Numbered from the stretch's first letter, positions 1 through 10,110 are shown. The stretch is 64,000 bases of DNA from Mycobacteriaceae bacterium (GCA_029977845.1 JAPOKC010000015.1:1-64000); one strand, 5' to 3'. Program-made: numbers and translations. Notes: a model not told the origin generated them from the sequence alone.

Positions 1-1
1 C

Positions 2-436
2 ATCCGCAAGGCGTCCGACCCGCTGGCCGTGGTGCGCGCCGGGGCCGCCGACATCGCTGTGCTGAAGGTGGCTCCGCTGGGCGGTGCGCGGGCGATGCTC
101 GACATCGCCGCCCGGATCGACATCCCGGTGGTGGTCTCCAGTGCGCTGGACTCCGCCGTCGGGATCGCTGCCGGACTGTCGGCGGCCGGCGCACTACCCG
201 TCCTCCGGCACGCCTGTGGACTGGGCACCGCCGGATTGTTCGTCGAGGACGTCATCGAACCCGGTCTGATCCCGGTCGAGGGGCGGCTACCGGTGGGTCC
301 AGTGGTGCCCGACCCCGCCCGGCTGTCCGGCCTGGCGGTAGCCGCCGATCGCCGGGACTGGTGGGCTGCCCGGACGCGGGAGTGCTACCGGCTACTGGCC
401 GCTCAGTCCTCGTACAGGCAGACGACGTCCACTTAG
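2..436 (+). CDS. menC: o-Succinylbenzoate synthase MenC, C-terminal part (truncated by window edge)
   Basis: The reading frame is open at the left edge and ends in TAG at 434-436, so only about 144 C-terminal residues are present. MenC is an enolase-superfamily enzyme that dehydrates SHCHC to o-succinylbenzoate in menaquinone synthesis. The visible segment contains AVLKVAPLGG and VVVSSALDSAVGIAAGL, which fit the last strands of the enolase-type barrel; the lysine and the SSALDS stretch resemble family active-site regions. Identity is supported by menD, menG and menJ downstream in the order known from M. tuberculosis (Rv0553 onward). The N-terminal capping domain and first acidic ligands lie outside the window. 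Confidence 0.85.
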   Translation: MRKASDPLAVVRAGAADIAVLKVAPLGGARAMLDIAARIDIPVVVSSALDSAVGIAAGLSAAGALPVLRHACGLGTAGLFVEDVIEPGLIPVEGRLPVGPVVPDPARLSGLAVAADRRDWWAARTRECYRLLAAQSSYRQTTST

Positions 437-726
437 ACGATCCCGGCCGAACCCGGCGAGTGGTGGCCCGCCACCTGACAACGCGCCAGCGGCACACCGA
501 TGCCGTTGTTCATCCAGTTGATCGTGACCGAGTAGTCCATGCCCTGTAGCTGGTCGAGAATCACGTTCGCCGACTGCGAGTCGGGGACCGGAAAATCGCC
601 GGCGACGGCGGCACCGGCGGTCGGCGCCAGGCAGAGCGCTGCGGTGATCAGTTCCGCCGATATGGCTGTGCCGGCCCCAGGGGGTGCGATAGGTCTTTTG
701 TGTGATCTCAGATTACAGAAACTCAT
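433..726 (-). CDS. Small exported protein of unknown function
   Basis: This 97-residue protein starts at ATG 726 and converges on menC, sharing 4 bases at the stop codons. A basic N-terminus (residues 1-11) precedes a hydrophobic stretch around 20-42 ending GAAVAGDF, consistent with a Sec signal peptide cleaved near residue 42. The mature part contains SANVILDQLQGMDYSVTINW and a single cysteine (ARCQV). It resembles small mycobacterial secreted proteins with a V(I/L)xxLQ..GY.V.INW pattern, none of which I can assign a function. The divergent gene on its 5' side is tpx. Function unknown. Confidence 0.65.
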   Translation of the reverse strand: MSFCNLRSHKRPIAPPGAGTAISAELITAALCLAPTAGAAVAGDFPVPDSQSANVILDQLQGMDYSVTINWMNNGIGVPLARCQVAGHHSPGSAGIV

Positions 727-784
727 TACTTGTATCGAGTAGCCTGTTTTTGACGGCGGACACGGTGCTGCAAGACTGTGGGTT

Positions 785-1279
785 ATGGCTCAGATAACTC
801 TGCGTGGAACTCCCATCAACACCGTCGGCGATCTGCCCGCTGTCGGATCACCCGCTCCAGCGTTCTCGTTGACCGGATCCGATCTGGGAACCGTCAGCAA
901 GGATCAATTCAGCGGGAAATCGTTGGTGCTCAACATCTTCCCCTCGATCGACACGCCGGTGTGTGCGACCAGCGTCCGCAAATTCAATGAGCAGGCATCC
1001 GCCCGTGGTCTGACGGTGGTGTGCGTGTCCAAGGATCTGCCGTTCGCCCTGAGCCGGTTCTGCGCCGCCGAGGGCATCGAGAACGTCAGCTCCGCCTCGG
1101 CCTTCCGGGACAGCTTCGGCGAGGACTACGGCCTGACGATCGTCGACGGCCCGATGGCCGGACTGCTGGCACGGGCGGTGGTGGTGGTCGGCGCCGACGG
1201 CAAGGTCGCCTATACCGAACTGGTTCCCGAGATCGCCCAGGAACCGGACTACGACGCGGCGCTGGCTGCCGCCGGCTAG
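785..1279 (+). CDS. tpx: Thiol peroxidase (atypical 2-Cys peroxiredoxin)
   Basis: This 164-residue cytoplasmic protein reduces hydroperoxides using thioredoxin-type donors. The peroxiredoxin signature PSIDTPVC gives Cys60 as the peroxidatic cysteine. Cys93 in SRFCAAEG is in the resolving position, and Cys80 is also present, so all three Cys positions of M. tuberculosis Tpx are kept. Length matches the family (about 165 aa). ATG 785 is chosen because it begins the family N-terminus (MAQITLRGTPINTVG). The BpoC-type hydrolase gene follows after 8 bases, suggesting a transcriptional unit. Confidence 0.95.
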   Translation: MAQITLRGTPINTVGDLPAVGSPAPAFSLTGSDLGTVSKDQFSGKSLVLNIFPSIDTPVCATSVRKFNEQASARGLTVVCVSKDLPFALSRFCAAEGIENVSSASAFRDSFGEDYGLTIVDGPMAGLLARAVVVVGADGKVAYTELVPEIAQEPDYDAALAAAG

Positions 1280-1287
1280 CGGCGATC

Positions 1288-2073
1288 TTGACCGACCTGG
1301 CCTATAACGACAGCGGGGCCGGTGATCCGGTGCTGTTCATCTCCGGCACCGGCGGCGTTGGGCGGACCTGGCACATCCACCAGGTTCCGGCCTTCCTGGA
1401 GGCCGGCTACCGTTGCATCACCTTCGACAACCGCGGGGTCGGGGAGACGGAGAACGCCGACGGTTTCTCCACCGAACAGATGGTGGCCGACACCGCTGCC
1501 CTCATCGAGGAGGTGATCGGCGGACCCACCCGACTGGTCGCGATGTCGATGGGAGCGTTCATCGCCCAGGAACTGATGCTGGCGCGGCCCGAACTGGTGC
1601 GCCAGGCGGTGCTGATGGGAACCCGCGGGCGCCTCGATGACACGCGTAAGGCCTTCCGGGCCGCCGATATGGCGCTGGCGGAGTCCGGAGCTGTGATCCC
1701 GGCGGCCTACGCGGCCAAAGTCCGGGTGCTGGAGAACTTCTCGCCCAAGACGATCAACACTCCGGCGATCGGTGAGTGGCTGGAGGTTTTCACCGCTTTC
1801 CCGGTGCGGCAGACTCCGGGCTGGCGGGCCCAACTGACGGTGGTTCCCGCCGAGAACCGGCTGCCGGCCTACCGGTCGATCGGCACTGAGACGCTGGTTA
1901 TCGGATTCGGCGATGACATCATCACCCCACCTGCGCTGGGCAGGGAGGTAGGTGAGGCGATGCCCAGGGGCCGCTACATCCAGATCGCGAACGCCGGGCA
2001 TCTGGGCTTCCTGGAACGCCCGGATGCGGTCAACAAGGCGATGCTGGAATTCTTCGCCGGCGTGCTCATATGA
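1288..2073 (+). CDS. bpoC: Alpha/beta hydrolase of the BpoC (Rv0554) type
   Basis: This is a 261-residue alpha/beta-hydrolase fold protein. The nucleophile elbow is AMSMGAF with Ser87, the acid is probably the Asp in GFGDDIITPP, and the catalytic His lies in ANAGHLGF. The start is taken at TTG 1288, giving MTDLAYNDSGAGDPVLFISG, which matches the M. tuberculosis protein; the frame stays open further upstream but that part overlaps tpx. BpoC is annotated as a cofactor-free haloperoxidase, although its place between menC and menD suggests a MenH-like thioesterase/lyase role could be considered. The true substrate is unknown. It lies 9 bases before menD. Confidence 0.85.
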   Translation: MTDLAYNDSGAGDPVLFISGTGGVGRTWHIHQVPAFLEAGYRCITFDNRGVGETENADGFSTEQMVADTAALIEEVIGGPTRLVAMSMGAFIAQELMLARPELVRQAVLMGTRGRLDDTRKAFRAADMALAESGAVIPAAYAAKVRVLENFSPKTINTPAIGEWLEVFTAFPVRQTPGWRAQLTVVPAENRLPAYRSIGTETLVIGFGDDIITPPALGREVGEAMPRGRYIQIANAGHLGFLERPDAVNKAMLEFFAGVLI

Positions 2074-2082
2074 CACCCTGAA

Positions 2083-3705
2083 GTGGTGAACCCCTCGACG
2101 GCTCAGGCGCGGGTCGTCGTCGACGAACTCGTTCGTGGCGGCGTGCGCGACGTCGTGCTGTGTCCCGGGTCGCGTAACGCCCCGCTGGCCTTCGCGCTGG
2201 CCGGCGCGGACCGGGCCGGCAGGCTGCGACTGCACGTGCGCATCGACGAACGGACCGCCGGCTTTCTGGCGATCGGCCTGGCGCTGGGCAGTGGCCGGCC
2301 GGTGCCGATCGTGATGACCTCCGGGACCGCGGTGGCCAATCTCGGTCCGGCGGTGGTGGAGGCCAACTACGCCCGGGTCCCGCTGATCATCCTGAGCGCG
2401 AACCGGCCCTATGAACTGCTGGGTACCGGGGCCAATCAGACCATGGAGCAGCTGGGTTACTTCGGGACCCAGGTGCGTGCGTCGATCAGCCTCGGACTGG
2501 CCGAGGACGACAGGCTCGACGCGCAGAACGCGCAGTGGCGTTCGGCCACCTGTCGGGTGCTGGCTGCGGCAACCGGTGCCCGCACGGCGAACGCGGGTCC
2601 GGTCCAATTCGATATCCCATTGCGCGAACCCCTTGTGCCCGAACCGGATTCGGATCCGGAGGAATTCCCGCGGGGTAGGCCGGAAGCCCAACCGTGGACC
2701 TACACCCCGCCGGTGAGCTTCGACCAGCCGCTGGAGATCGATCTCACGCCGGACACCATCGTCGTCGCCGGACACGGGGCCGGGCTGCACCCGAACCTGG
2801 CTCATCTGCCCACCGTCGCCGAGCCCACCGCGCCGCATCCGGCCAATCCGCTGCATCCACTGGCGTTGCCGGGACTGCGGCCGCAGCAGGTCATCATGCT
2901 GGGCCGCCCGACCCTGCACCGGCCGGTCTCGGAGCTGCTGGCCGACCCGTCGGTGCCGGTGTACGCGCTGACCACCGGTCCGCGCTGGCCGGACGTGTCG
3001 GGCAACTCCCAGGCCACCGGAACCCGGGCGCAGACCGTCGGCTCCCCGAGCCCGGACTGGCTGTCACGATGCACACGGGCCAACCGCGCGGCGCTGGCTG
3101 CGGTCTCCGGTCAGTTGAAGGCACACCCGCTGGCCACCGGCCTGCACGTCGCCGCCGCCCTGGCCGATGCGCTGCGCACCGGTGACCAGTTGGTGCTCGG
3201 CGCCTCCAACCCGGTCCGCGACGCCGCCCTGGTCGGCTTGAACACCGATGGGATCACGGTGCGATCAAACCGCGGGGTGGCCGGTATCGACGGCACGGTG
3301 TCGACGGCCATCGGGGCCGCCCTGGGGCATCAGGGCCGGACCGTGGCCCTGCTCGGCGACCTGACCTTCGTCCACGACGCCTCCGGGTTGCTGATCGGGC
3401 CGACCGAACCACTGCCGAATGACCTGACCATCGTCGTGTCCAACGACAACGGTGGCGGCATCTTCGAGCTGCTCGAGCAGGGCGACCCCCGGTTCTCCGA
3501 TGTCGCGTCGCGAATCTTCGGCACTCCGCATGATGTCGATCTTGGTGGGCTGTGCCGGGCGTATCACGTCGAATCCCGTCAGATCGAGGTCGGCGCACTA
3601 GGCCAGGCGCTGGACGAACCTCACGAGGGCATCCGGGTGCTCGAGGTCAAGGCTGATCGCTCATCGCTGCGACAACTGCACGCAGCCATCAGAGCGGCTC
3701 TGTGA
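2083..3705 (+). CDS. menD: 2-Succinyl-5-enolpyruvyl-6-hydroxy-3-cyclohexene-1-carboxylate synthase MenD
   Basis: MenD is a thiamine-diphosphate enzyme that joins isochorismate and 2-oxoglutarate, the first committed menaquinone step. The 540 residues show the N-terminal [16 protein letters not shown] motif, the [16 protein letters not shown] stretch with the ThDP-activating Glu, and a C-terminal ThDP/Mg site beginning [13 protein letters not shown] and continuing to [12 protein letters not shown]. Length is slightly below the roughly 554 aa I recall for M. tuberculosis, with a shorter loop before the GDLTF motif. Two adjacent GTG codons (2083 and 2086) are possible starts; 2086 would match the M. 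tuberculosis N-terminus. It overlaps the next gene by 4 bases. Confidence 0.97.
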   Translation: MVNPSTAQARVVVDELVRGGVRDVVLCPGSRNAPLAFALAGADRAGRLRLHVRIDERTAGFLAIGLALGSGRPVPIVMTSGTAVANLGPAVVEANYARVPLIILSANRPYELLGTGANQTMEQLGYFGTQVRASISLGLAEDDRLDAQNAQWRSATCRVLAAATGARTANAGPVQFDIPLREPLVPEPDSDPEEFPRGRPEAQPWTYTPPVSFDQPLEIDLTPDTIVVAGHGAGLHPNLAHLPTVAEPTAPHPANPLHPLALPGLRPQQVIMLGRPTLHRPVSELLADPSVPVYALTTGPRWPDVSGNSQATGTRAQTVGSPSPDWLSRCTRANRAALAAVSGQLKAHPLATGLHVAAALADALRTGDQLVLGASNPVRDAALVGLNTDGITVRSNRGVAGIDGTVSTAIGAALGHQGRTVALLGDLTFVHDASGLLIGPTEPLPNDLTIVVSNDNGGGIFELLEQGDPRFSDVASRIFGTPHDVDLGGLCRAYHVESRQIEVGALGQALDEPHEGIRVLEVKADRSSLRQLHAAIRAAL

Positions 3706-4244
3706 TCGCTTCCGTGGTCGGCCGGCTGCGGTCGGCGGTGGAGGCGGCCCTGCCGACGCGCAACATCGGGATGCCCGACACCCGCGACCGAAAAGCGTTG
3801 CGCTGGGCCAAAACCGCGGTCTGGATCCTGATGGGCATTGTCACCTTGCAATCGCTGCTGCTGATCGCGGGCGCCTGGCGCAACGACCGTCAGATCGAAC
3901 GTCATCTTGGAGTTGCCGAAGCCGAGGTGCTCTCGGCAGGCCCACGCCGTTCGACGATCGAGTTCGTCACTCCCGACCGGGTGACCTATCGGCCCGAACT
4001 CGGCGTGCTGTATCCCTCGGAACTGGCGACCGGCATGCGGATCTACGTCGAATACGACAGGAACAATCCGAATCTCGTTCGGGTACAGGATCGCAATGCC
4101 GCACTGGCCATCATCCCGGCGGGGTCGATCGCCGTGGTCGGATGGCTGGCCGGCGGCATGATGCTGGCTGGACTGGTGCAGCTTGAACGACGTTTACCCG
4201 ATGCCACATCTTTGAAACATGATGTTCATCTGAGAGGTTCCTGA
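3702..4244 (+). CDS. DUF3592-like membrane protein (Rv0556 type)
   Basis: This 180-residue protein starts at GTG 3702, overlapping the menD stop by 4 bases, so it is probably translationally coupled. It has two membrane segments, one near residues 43-65 ([20 protein letters not shown]) and one near 133-158 ([20 protein letters not shown]). Between them is a beta-rich extracytoplasmic domain with a [17 protein letters not shown] pattern and [15 protein letters not shown], typical of DUF3592. The position equals Rv0556 in M. tuberculosis. No enzymatic motif is visible; its function is unknown, perhaps a membrane partner of the menaquinone pathway. Confidence 0.8.
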   Translation: MIASVVGRLRSAVEAALPTRNIGMPDTRDRKALRWAKTAVWILMGIVTLQSLLLIAGAWRNDRQIERHLGVAEAEVLSAGPRRSTIEFVTPDRVTYRPELGVLYPSELATGMRIYVEYDRNNPNLVRVQDRNAALAIIPAGSIAVVGWLAGGMMLAGLVQLERRLPDATSLKHDVHLRGS

Positions 4245-4360
4245 AGGGTCTTGCCATCCTCGACAGCGGCCGTGGAAAATAGTAGTCAGGTTCGGGGAAG
4301 CACCTGATATTTGTGCAGGCGCACAAGTCCTTTCGCGGTTTGAGTGTGGGGAGTCATCAG

Positions 4361-4528
4361 ATGAACGAAAGAGCCTTCGGCCAGGATCTCCACGGATTCG
4401 CCATCGAATTGCGCAAGCTCGCTTACACCATGCCGGCCGGACACGAGGACCGGCTCATCCATCTCAGTGAACGGATGGTGCAGCGGGCGCGGCAGACGAC
4501 GGTCAGGCCTTCCTCTGACACCGCCTGA
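4361..4528 (+). CDS. Small hypothetical protein
   Basis: This is a 55-residue helical, Arg/Glu-rich protein starting at ATG 4361, with a GGGGAG-like ribosome site 11-16 bases upstream. The frame extends upstream to 4313, but that extension lacks a ribosome site. There is no signal peptide or membrane segment. The sequence (FGQDLHGFAIELRKLAYTM, LIHLSERMVQRARQTT) suggests two amphipathic helices. It occupies the place of mgtA/pimB between the Rv0556 and menG homologues. Not recognised; may be a real small gene because codon use and the ribosome site look genuine. Confidence 0.5.
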   Translation: MNERAFGQDLHGFAIELRKLAYTMPAGHEDRLIHLSERMVQRARQTTVRPSSDTA

Positions 4529-4553
4529 AACCTGAGGCGGTACCGTCAAGCAG

Positions 4554-5267
4554 GTGAGCCGCGCGTCGCTGGACAAGGACCCTCGTGATGTGGCGTCGAT
4601 GTTCGACGGGGTGGCCCGTCGCTACGACATCACCAACACCGTCCTGTCGGCCGGTCAGGATCGCTCGTGGCGGCGGGCCACACGCGAGGCATTGGGGGTC
4701 GGACCTGGCGACAGGGTTCTGGACCTGGCTGCCGGAACCGCCGTATCGACGGTCGAACTCGAGAAGTCCGGCGCTTGGTGTGTGGCCGCCGACTTCTCGG
4801 TGGGCATGCTCAAGGCGGGGGCTGGGCGGGCTGTGCCGAAGGTAGCCGCCGACGCAACCCGGTTGCCGTTCGACGACGAGGTTTTCGACGCGGTGACGAT
4901 CAGCTTCGGCCTGCGCAACGTGGTGGACAACCTCACCGGGCTGCGGGAGATGGCCCGGGTCACCCGGCCGGGCGGGCGATTGGTGGTCTGCGAGTTCTCC
5001 ACCCCGACCGTCCCGGTTTTCAGCGAGGTCTACAAGAACTATCTGATGCGCGCACTGCCCCGCGTCGCCCGTGCGGTGTCAAGCAACCCGGAGGCGTACG
5101 TCTATCTGGCCGAGTCGATCAGGGCGTGGCCCGACCAGGCCGCTCTGGCCCGCCGCATCGAGGAGGCCGGCTGGGGCGAGGTCCGCTGGCGCAATCTGAC
5201 CGGCGGAATCGTCGCTCTGCACGCCGCGATGAAACCCGCGTCGCCAAGCGAGAATCTGACTAGCTGA
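4554..5267 (+). CDS. menG: Demethylmenaquinone methyltransferase
   Basis: This 237-residue class I SAM-dependent methyltransferase of the UbiE/MenG family performs C-methylation of demethylmenaquinone, the last ring modification in menaquinone synthesis. Motif I is [15 protein letters not shown], and the family signatures [12 protein letters not shown] and [13 protein letters not shown] are present. The GTG start at 4554 gives [20 protein letters not shown], matching the Rv0558 N-terminus. The stop overlaps the convergent menJ stop by 8 bases, leaving no room for a separate terminator. Confidence 0.95.
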   Translation: MSRASLDKDPRDVASMFDGVARRYDITNTVLSAGQDRSWRRATREALGVGPGDRVLDLAAGTAVSTVELEKSGAWCVAADFSVGMLKAGAGRAVPKVAADATRLPFDDEVFDAVTISFGLRNVVDNLTGLREMARVTRPGGRLVVCEFSTPTVPVFSEVYKNYLMRALPRVARAVSSNPEAYVYLAESIRAWPDQAALARRIEEAGWGEVRWRNLTGGIVALHAAMKPASPSENLTS

Positions 5268-6474
5268 ACGGTTTTCGGCGATCTGCCAGTCGTGATCCGG
5301 CGCCGGCGCCACGCCACAACCGGGCCACCCAGTCGGCGTCCTCGTCGGTCACGAGGTTGCCCATCACCCTGACCGCGACGTCCATCAGCCGGCGCGAGCG
5401 CATCCCGATCGGACCGGCCAGTGGCAGGAATCTCGGCACAGTCAGCAGCACGCCCAGCCGGCGGGCGACGGAGAAGCCGCGGCCGTAGTGCTTCTGTAGC
5501 AGGGCCGGCCACGCAGACTGCACATCACCGGAGCCCAGCATGCCGGCTGCCAGCCGTCCGGTCTCAAGCCCGTAGTCGATGCCCTCACCGTTGAGCGGGT
5601 TTACGCATGCGGCGGCGTCGCCGACCAGCAACCAGTTCGGCCCGGCCACCCCGGACACGGCGCCGCCCATCGGCAGCAGTGCAGAGGACACCGCCCGCGG
5701 TTCGCCTCCGAATCCCCAATCGCGCCGCCTGCTGTCCGCGTAGTGATTGATCAGCGGGCGCAGCGCCACGTCCGCGGGCCGCCTGGCAGTGGCCAGCGCG
5801 CCCACGCCGATGTTCACCTCACCGTTGCCCAGCGGGAAGATCCAGCCGTAGCCGGGAAGCACCTGCCCGTCGACGGAACGCAACTCCAGATCCGAGGAGA
5901 TCCACTCCTCGGCGGCGCGCGGTGAGGCCAGATAACCCCGCGCCGCGACCCCGTACACCGTCTCCTGGTGCCATTGGCGTCCCAGTGTGCGACCCAGCGT
6001 CGATCGCGCCCCGTCGGCGACGATCAGCCACCGGCAGGAGATCTTCCGGCCGTCCTCGAGCGTCACGGCCGTCACCCGGCCCATCGAGTCCGGCGTCGCC
6101 CCGACCGCCTTGGCGCCCAGCAGCATTCCGGCGCCGGCATCCTCGGCGGCCTTGCGCACCTGATCGTCGAGTTCGGTGCGAGGCACCGCCGAGCTGATTC
6201 CGGGGAACGACGGCCCCGGCCAGGGAACCTCGACCGAGGTGCCGAACCCGGTCAACCGCAGCCCGTGGTGACGGATCCGGCCGTCCAGCCACTCGCCGAG
6301 GCCCAACAGCCGCAGTTCGGCTACAGCCCGCGGGGTCAACCCGTCGCCGCAGGCCTTGTCGCGGGGAAATTCGCGCGAGTCGACCACCAGAACCTGATGG
6401 CCGGCCAGGGCCGCCCAGGCGGCTGCGGACGAGCCGGCCGGTCCGGCACCCACCACGAGTACCTCAGCTGACAT
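5260..6474 (-). CDS. menJ: Menaquinone reductase MenJ (geranylgeranyl reductase family)
   Basis: This 404-residue FAD-dependent reductase saturates one isoprene unit of the menaquinone side chain in mycobacteria (Rv0561c, MenJ). The N-terminus [20 protein letters not shown] is the FAD Rossmann motif (GAGPAG at 9-14), followed by [15 protein letters not shown] and later [21 protein letters not shown], the second FAD motif of the family. ATG 6474 is preferred; the frame stays open another kilobase upstream, but that is antisense to grcC1. It is divergently arranged with grcC1, 24 bases apart, so the promoters must overlap. Confidence 0.92.
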   Translation of the reverse strand: MSAEVLVVGAGPAGSSAAAWAALAGHQVLVVDSREFPRDKACGDGLTPRAVAELRLLGLGEWLDGRIRHHGLRLTGFGTSVEVPWPGPSFPGISSAVPRTELDDQVRKAAEDAGAGMLLGAKAVGATPDSMGRVTAVTLEDGRKISCRWLIVADGARSTLGRTLGRQWHQETVYGVAARGYLASPRAAEEWISSDLELRSVDGQVLPGYGWIFPLGNGEVNIGVGALATARRPADVALRPLINHYADSRRRDWGFGGEPRAVSSALLPMGGAVSGVAGPNWLLVGDAAACVNPLNGEGIDYGLETGRLAAGMLGSGDVQSAWPALLQKHYGRGFSVARRLGVLLTVPRFLPLAGPIGMRSRRLMDVAVRVMGNLVTDEDADWVARLWRGAGAGSRLADRRKPFS

Positions 6475-6498
6475 CGAGTTCACGCCCTTCAGTATGTT

Positions 6499-7512
6499 GT
6501 GAGGGTGCGGACACCGGCCAGCGTGGTAGCAGGCGTCGACTTCGGCGACCCCGCCTTCGCTCAGGAAGTCCGCGAGAGCGTGGCCCGCGTCGAGGATCTG
6601 ATCGCCGAGGAACTGCGTTCCGGCGACGAACTGATGACCGAGGTCGCGCTGCACCTGTTCGAAGCCGGCGGCAAGCGGTTCCGCCCGCTGTTCACAGTTC
6701 TGTCCGCGCACATCGGACCGCACCCGGAGGCCTGGCAGGTCACTGTCGCGGGAGCGGTCATCGAGCTGGTTCACCTGGCCACTCTCTACCACGACGACGT
6801 GATGGACGAGGCACAGGTGCGCCGCGGTGCTGAATCGGCAAATGCGCGCTGGGGCAACAACATTGCGATCCTGGCCGGTGATTACCTGTTCGCCACCGCT
6901 TCGAAGCTGGTTGCACAGCTTGGCCCGGACGCGGTGCGCATCATCGCCGAGACCTTCGCGCTTTTGGTCACCGGTCAGATGCGGGAGACCAAGGGGGCTT
7001 CCCCGGACGCCGATCCCGTCGCGCACTACCTGAAGGTGATCGCCGAGAAGACCGCCTGCCTGATCGCCGCGTCCGGACGGCTCGGCGGCACGTTCGCCGG
7101 AGCCACCGAGGATCAGGTGGAGCGGCTGGCCCGGATCGGGGAGATCGTCGGGATCGTGTTTCAGATCTCCGACGACATCATCGATATCGAGGCTGACCCG
7201 GACGATTCGGGCAAGCTGCCCGGAACCGATCTGCGCGAGGGAGTCCACACCCTGCCGGTTCTGTTCGCGCTTCAGGAGACCGGGCCGGCCGCTGACCGGT
7301 TGCGGGAGTTGCTCAAAGGTCCGGTCGAAGACGATGCCGCAGTGGCCGAGGCGCTCGAGCTGTTGCGTGCCTCCGGCGGCATAGCCGCAGCCAAGGACAC
7401 CGTGCTGCAGTACGCGGCGCAGGCCCGGGCCGAACTCGACGGCCTCCCGGACGGCCCCGGACGCCGGGCGCTGGCTTCGCTGGTGGATTACACGGTCAAC
7501 CGCCACGGATGA
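6499..7512 (+). CDS. grcC1: Trans-polyprenyl diphosphate synthase (GrcC1 type)
   Basis: This 337-residue isoprenyl diphosphate synthase condenses IPP units, probably making the menaquinone side chain. The first Asp-rich motif is DDVMD at 99-103 and the second DDIID at 225-229; GGKRFRP near 58-63 is the substrate-binding motif. GTG 6499 is used, with GTG 6505 an alternative. Gene order and sequence correspond to Rv0562. Placement beside menJ and menG supports a role in menaquinone tail synthesis. It is followed by htpX after 68 bases. Confidence 0.92.
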   Translation: MRVRTPASVVAGVDFGDPAFAQEVRESVARVEDLIAEELRSGDELMTEVALHLFEAGGKRFRPLFTVLSAHIGPHPEAWQVTVAGAVIELVHLATLYHDDVMDEAQVRRGAESANARWGNNIAILAGDYLFATASKLVAQLGPDAVRIIAETFALLVTGQMRETKGASPDADPVAHYLKVIAEKTACLIAASGRLGGTFAGATEDQVERLARIGEIVGIVFQISDDIIDIEADPDDSGKLPGTDLREGVHTLPVLFALQETGPAADRLRELLKGPVEDDAAVAEALELLRASGGIAAAKDTVLQYAAQARAELDGLPDGPGRRALASLVDYTVNRHG

Positions 7513-7580
7513 GCTTCGTCCGGAACCGGACGGCACTCTCGGGCGTTACTCTCACCGGGGTATCGATTGAAGGAGACGCG

Positions 7581-8456
7581 ATGACCTGGCACCCGACCGC
7601 CAATCGGACGAAGACGTTTCTGCTGCTCGTCGGAATGTCGGCGCTGATCGTTTTCATCGGCTCACTGTTCCAGAACAAGTCCGTCCTGGGACTTTCGGTG
7701 CTGATGGCGGTCGGCATGAACATCTACGTCTATTTCAACAGCGACAAGCTGGCACTGCGCGCGATGCACGCGCAGCCGATCACCGAGGTCCAGGCACCCG
7801 AGATCTACCGGATCGTGCGCGAACTGGCCACCACCGCCCACCAGCCGATGCCGCGGCTGTATATCAGCGATACGGCCAACCCCAACGCCTTCGCCACCGG
7901 TCGCAATCCGCGCAATGCGGCGGTGTGTTGTACGACCGGCATCCTGAACCTCCTCACCGAACGAGAGTTGCGCGCGGTGCTCGGCCACGAGTTGTCGCAC
8001 GTGTACAACCGCGACATCCTGATCTCCTGCGTCGCCGGTGCGCTCGCCTCGGTCATCACCGGTCTGGCCAATATGGCGATGTTCGCCAGCGCCTTCGGTG
8101 GTAACAACCGCCAGAACGGTAGCGGCGTGAATCCCCTAGCCATGCTGTTGGTTTCGTTGCTTGGGCCGATCGCCGCGAGTGTGATCCGGATGGCGGTGTC
8201 CCGTTCGCGGGAATACCAGGCCGATGAGTCCGGCGCCGAACTCTCCGGTGATCCGCTGGCGCTGGCCTCGGCGCTGCGCAAGATCAGCGGGGGTGTGGAG
8301 CAGGCGCCGTTGCCGCCGGCTCCCCAGATCGCCGATCAGGCCCACCTGATGATCGCCAGCCCGTTCCGGTCGGGGGAGCGGATCGGAAATCTGTTCTCCA
8401 CCCATCCGCCGATCCAAGACAGGATCGCGCGGCTGGAGAAAATGGCCCAGGGCTAG
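7581..8456 (+). CDS. htpX: Membrane metalloprotease HtpX
   Basis: This 291-residue M48 zinc protease of the cytoplasmic membrane is involved in membrane-protein quality control. The HEXXH motif is HELSH at 136-140, with the third ligand probably in [11 protein letters not shown]. Two N-terminal hydrophobic segments (13-30 and 36-53) and two more around 150-205 anchor it. ATG 7581 has an AAGGAG ribosome site at 7570-7575; the longer frame from 7509 overlaps grcC1 and is not needed. The N-terminus MTWHP.ANR matches Rv0563. Confidence 0.95.
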   Translation: MTWHPTANRTKTFLLLVGMSALIVFIGSLFQNKSVLGLSVLMAVGMNIYVYFNSDKLALRAMHAQPITEVQAPEIYRIVRELATTAHQPMPRLYISDTANPNAFATGRNPRNAAVCCTTGILNLLTERELRAVLGHELSHVYNRDILISCVAGALASVITGLANMAMFASAFGGNNRQNGSGVNPLAMLLVSLLGPIAASVIRMAVSRSREYQADESGAELSGDPLALASALRKISGGVEQAPLPPAPQIADQAHLMIASPFRSGERIGNLFSTHPPIQDRIARLEKMAQG

Positions 8457-8483
8457 TCAGGCGCTCTTCTTCGGAGCGACAGC

Positions 8484-9428
8484 TCAGTTGGACGTCGTGG
8501 CCGAAGACGGCGACTTGGTGCGGCTGCCGTTGTGGTTACCCGGTTTCAGCGCGTTATTGACCACGCCGCCGATCGCGTTGACCACCGAGCTGACCGCATC
8601 CTTGACCACGTCGACCGGATTGGTGACGTTCGTCGGAAGCTGCAACGGGTTGCCCGTCACCGAACCGGTGTTTCCAGGCGCGTAGTCCGCCGGCGGGCTG
8701 GTGATGGTGAGCCGCGGACGGACCGTGGCGGCGGTGATATCGGGGAGCGGAGCGGCCGCGGGGTCTGCGACCGGAGCTTCGACGGCGGGAGCCGGATCGT
8801 CGCTGGGCGCTGACGCGGCTGCGGCAGCGGGCACCGGCGCTGTAGCCGGGGCCGGCGGGAAGAGGTTCTGCAGCTGGGTCGGCAGCGCGGCGGTGATCGT
8901 CTTGTAGGCGACCACGGTGGTGTCATTGATCTTCTGCACCAGGGCCACGACGCCGTCGGCGTAGGCCACCGTGGTGATGTTGGTGAGAGGGTCGGTCGAA
9001 CAGCTCACCGCACCGCTGCAGTCGATATGTCCCTGCATATCGACCACCGGCTTGTTCGGCAGGGCCAGGGCCTGATCCGAGATCTGCGCGGCCGAGGGGT
9101 CCATGGCGGGGAAGACCCTGATCTCGGAGGCATTGGGTGTGGCTCCGGGTGTGAAGGCCACCCGGAGAGGACCCGCCTTGGCGGCGGTCGTGCCGGTGCT
9201 GCTGAGCAGGGTGGCCAGCTCGGTGGCGTCGGAGGATCCGTCGCCGATGGCCATCACTCCGGCCTGGTTGTCGGACGGGGAGGCACCGAAAAGGCTCAGC
9301 GAGCCGTCGAAGTTGGCGTTGACGAATCCGTCGGTCGTCTGGCCGGTGGTGGCTAGCAGCATCAGACCGCCAGCAACGCCCAGAGCGGTCACGCCGATGC
9401 GTGCCACCTGCCCTGTTCGCCAGTTCAC
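8484..9428 (-). CDS. Exported Ala/Pro-rich protein of unknown function
   Basis: This 314-residue protein starts at GTG 9428 behind a GGAAAGG ribosome site. Residues 8-28 form a hydrophobic export segment. A globular part follows, about 30-180, with two cysteines in HIDCSGAVSCSTD that could form a disulfide. Then comes a long low-complexity Ala/Pro linker (residues 190-235) and a C-terminal segment with a possible amphipathic helix (VVKDAVSSVVNAIGGVVNNA). No catalytic motif is seen. It is divergent from the next exported protein, 118 bases away. Likely cell-envelope or secreted; function unknown. Confidence 0.65.
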   Translation of the reverse strand: MNWRTGQVARIGVTALGVAGGLMLLATTGQTTDGFVNANFDGSLSLFGASPSDNQAGVMAIGDGSSDATELATLLSSTGTTAAKAGPLRVAFTPGATPNASEIRVFPAMDPSAAQISDQALALPNKPVVDMQGHIDCSGAVSCSTDPLTNITTVAYADGVVALVQKINDTTVVAYKTITAALPTQLQNLFPPAPATAPVPAAAAASAPSDDPAPAVEAPVADPAAAPLPDITAATVRPRLTITSPPADYAPGNTGSVTGNPLQLPTNVTNPVDVVKDAVSSVVNAIGGVVNNALKPGNHNGSRTKSPSSATTSN

Positions 9429-9546
9429 TGCCGTCTGCCTTTCCCCTCTGATTACGAGGGTGCGCCTAAGATTCTCTTAGTTTAAATGTACCTGGCCGGG
9501 ATTCAAATCACCGGGCCTTCATGATGGCGTTCGGTACGTTGGTGGG

Positions 9547-10110
9547 GTGCTGAAGTCGGTTACCAACGGGACCATTGTTGCTGCAGTGGCTTCTGTGGCG
9601 ATGATCGTGCCTGGTCTGGGGACTGCGATGGCCGACCCTGACCCGGCTCCCGCACCTCCGCCGCTGCCGAACGTCAACGCCTACACCCCGATCAGCCCGG
9701 TCGGCTACACCGTCAACAACGGCCAGTGGTACGCCTTCGCCGGCCCGGCCGGGGTCACCTGCATTCTTAATCGAGCAAACGGCGACTACGGGTGCAGCGG
9801 TCCGTTGCCCGGCGCTCCGGAGGGAGCGAACCTCGTCAGCGCAGGCGCCGTCGGACCGCCCACCTTCTCCGCCGCCCCCGGATCGCTTTTCGCCGCCGCC
9901 GGACCGGTCAAATCGCTGCCGCCCAACACCCGGCTGAGCTTCCGCGAGGTCAGTTGTGGGGTGGACGGCGCCGGAGTGGTGGCATGCGTCAATAGCCGCG
10001 ATCAGGTGGGCTTCGTCGTCGGCCCGTCGGGCAGTTTCATCAACGATGTGATGCCGCTGCTGGAGCGGCCCGAGGCCACCAACCCGTACAGCATCGGCTT
10101 CCCGCGCTGA
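9547..10110 (+). CDS. Exported protein of unknown function
   Basis: This 187-residue protein starts at GTG 9547 and has a clear signal peptide ending MADPDPAP (cleavage near residue 29), followed by a Pro-rich linker. The mature domain has four cysteines (TCILN, YGCSG, SCGVDG, VACVNS), probably two disulfides. The pattern GQWYAFAGPAGVTCILNRAN...YGCSGPLP recalls a family of small mycobacterial secreted proteins. No enzymatic motif. It is convergent with gpsA, 20 bases apart. Confidence 0.7.
   Translation: MLKSVTNGTIVAAVASVAMIVPGLGTAMADPDPAPAPPPLPNVNAYTPISPVGYTVNNGQWYAFAGPAGVTCILNRANGDYGCSGPLPGAPEGANLVSAGAVGPPTFSAAPGSLFAAAGPVKSLPPNTRLSFREVSCGVDGAGVVACVNSRDQVGFVVGPSGSFINDVMPLLERPEATNPYSIGFPR

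Noticed and set aside
1276..2919. Long open frame on the minus strand (about 547 codons) opposite bpoC and menD
   Set aside because: Antisense frame in high-GC coding DNA; Arg/His/Gly-rich composition with no domain, while the + strand encodes clear BpoC and MenD.
6475..7536. Upstream extension of menJ to a 758-codon frame
   Set aside because: The extension is antisense to grcC1; ATG 6474 gives the exact FAD-motif N-terminus of the family.
8457..8483. Short inverted repeat CGCTC/GAGCG after htpX as a terminator
   Set aside because: Five-base stem without supporting context; too weak to list.
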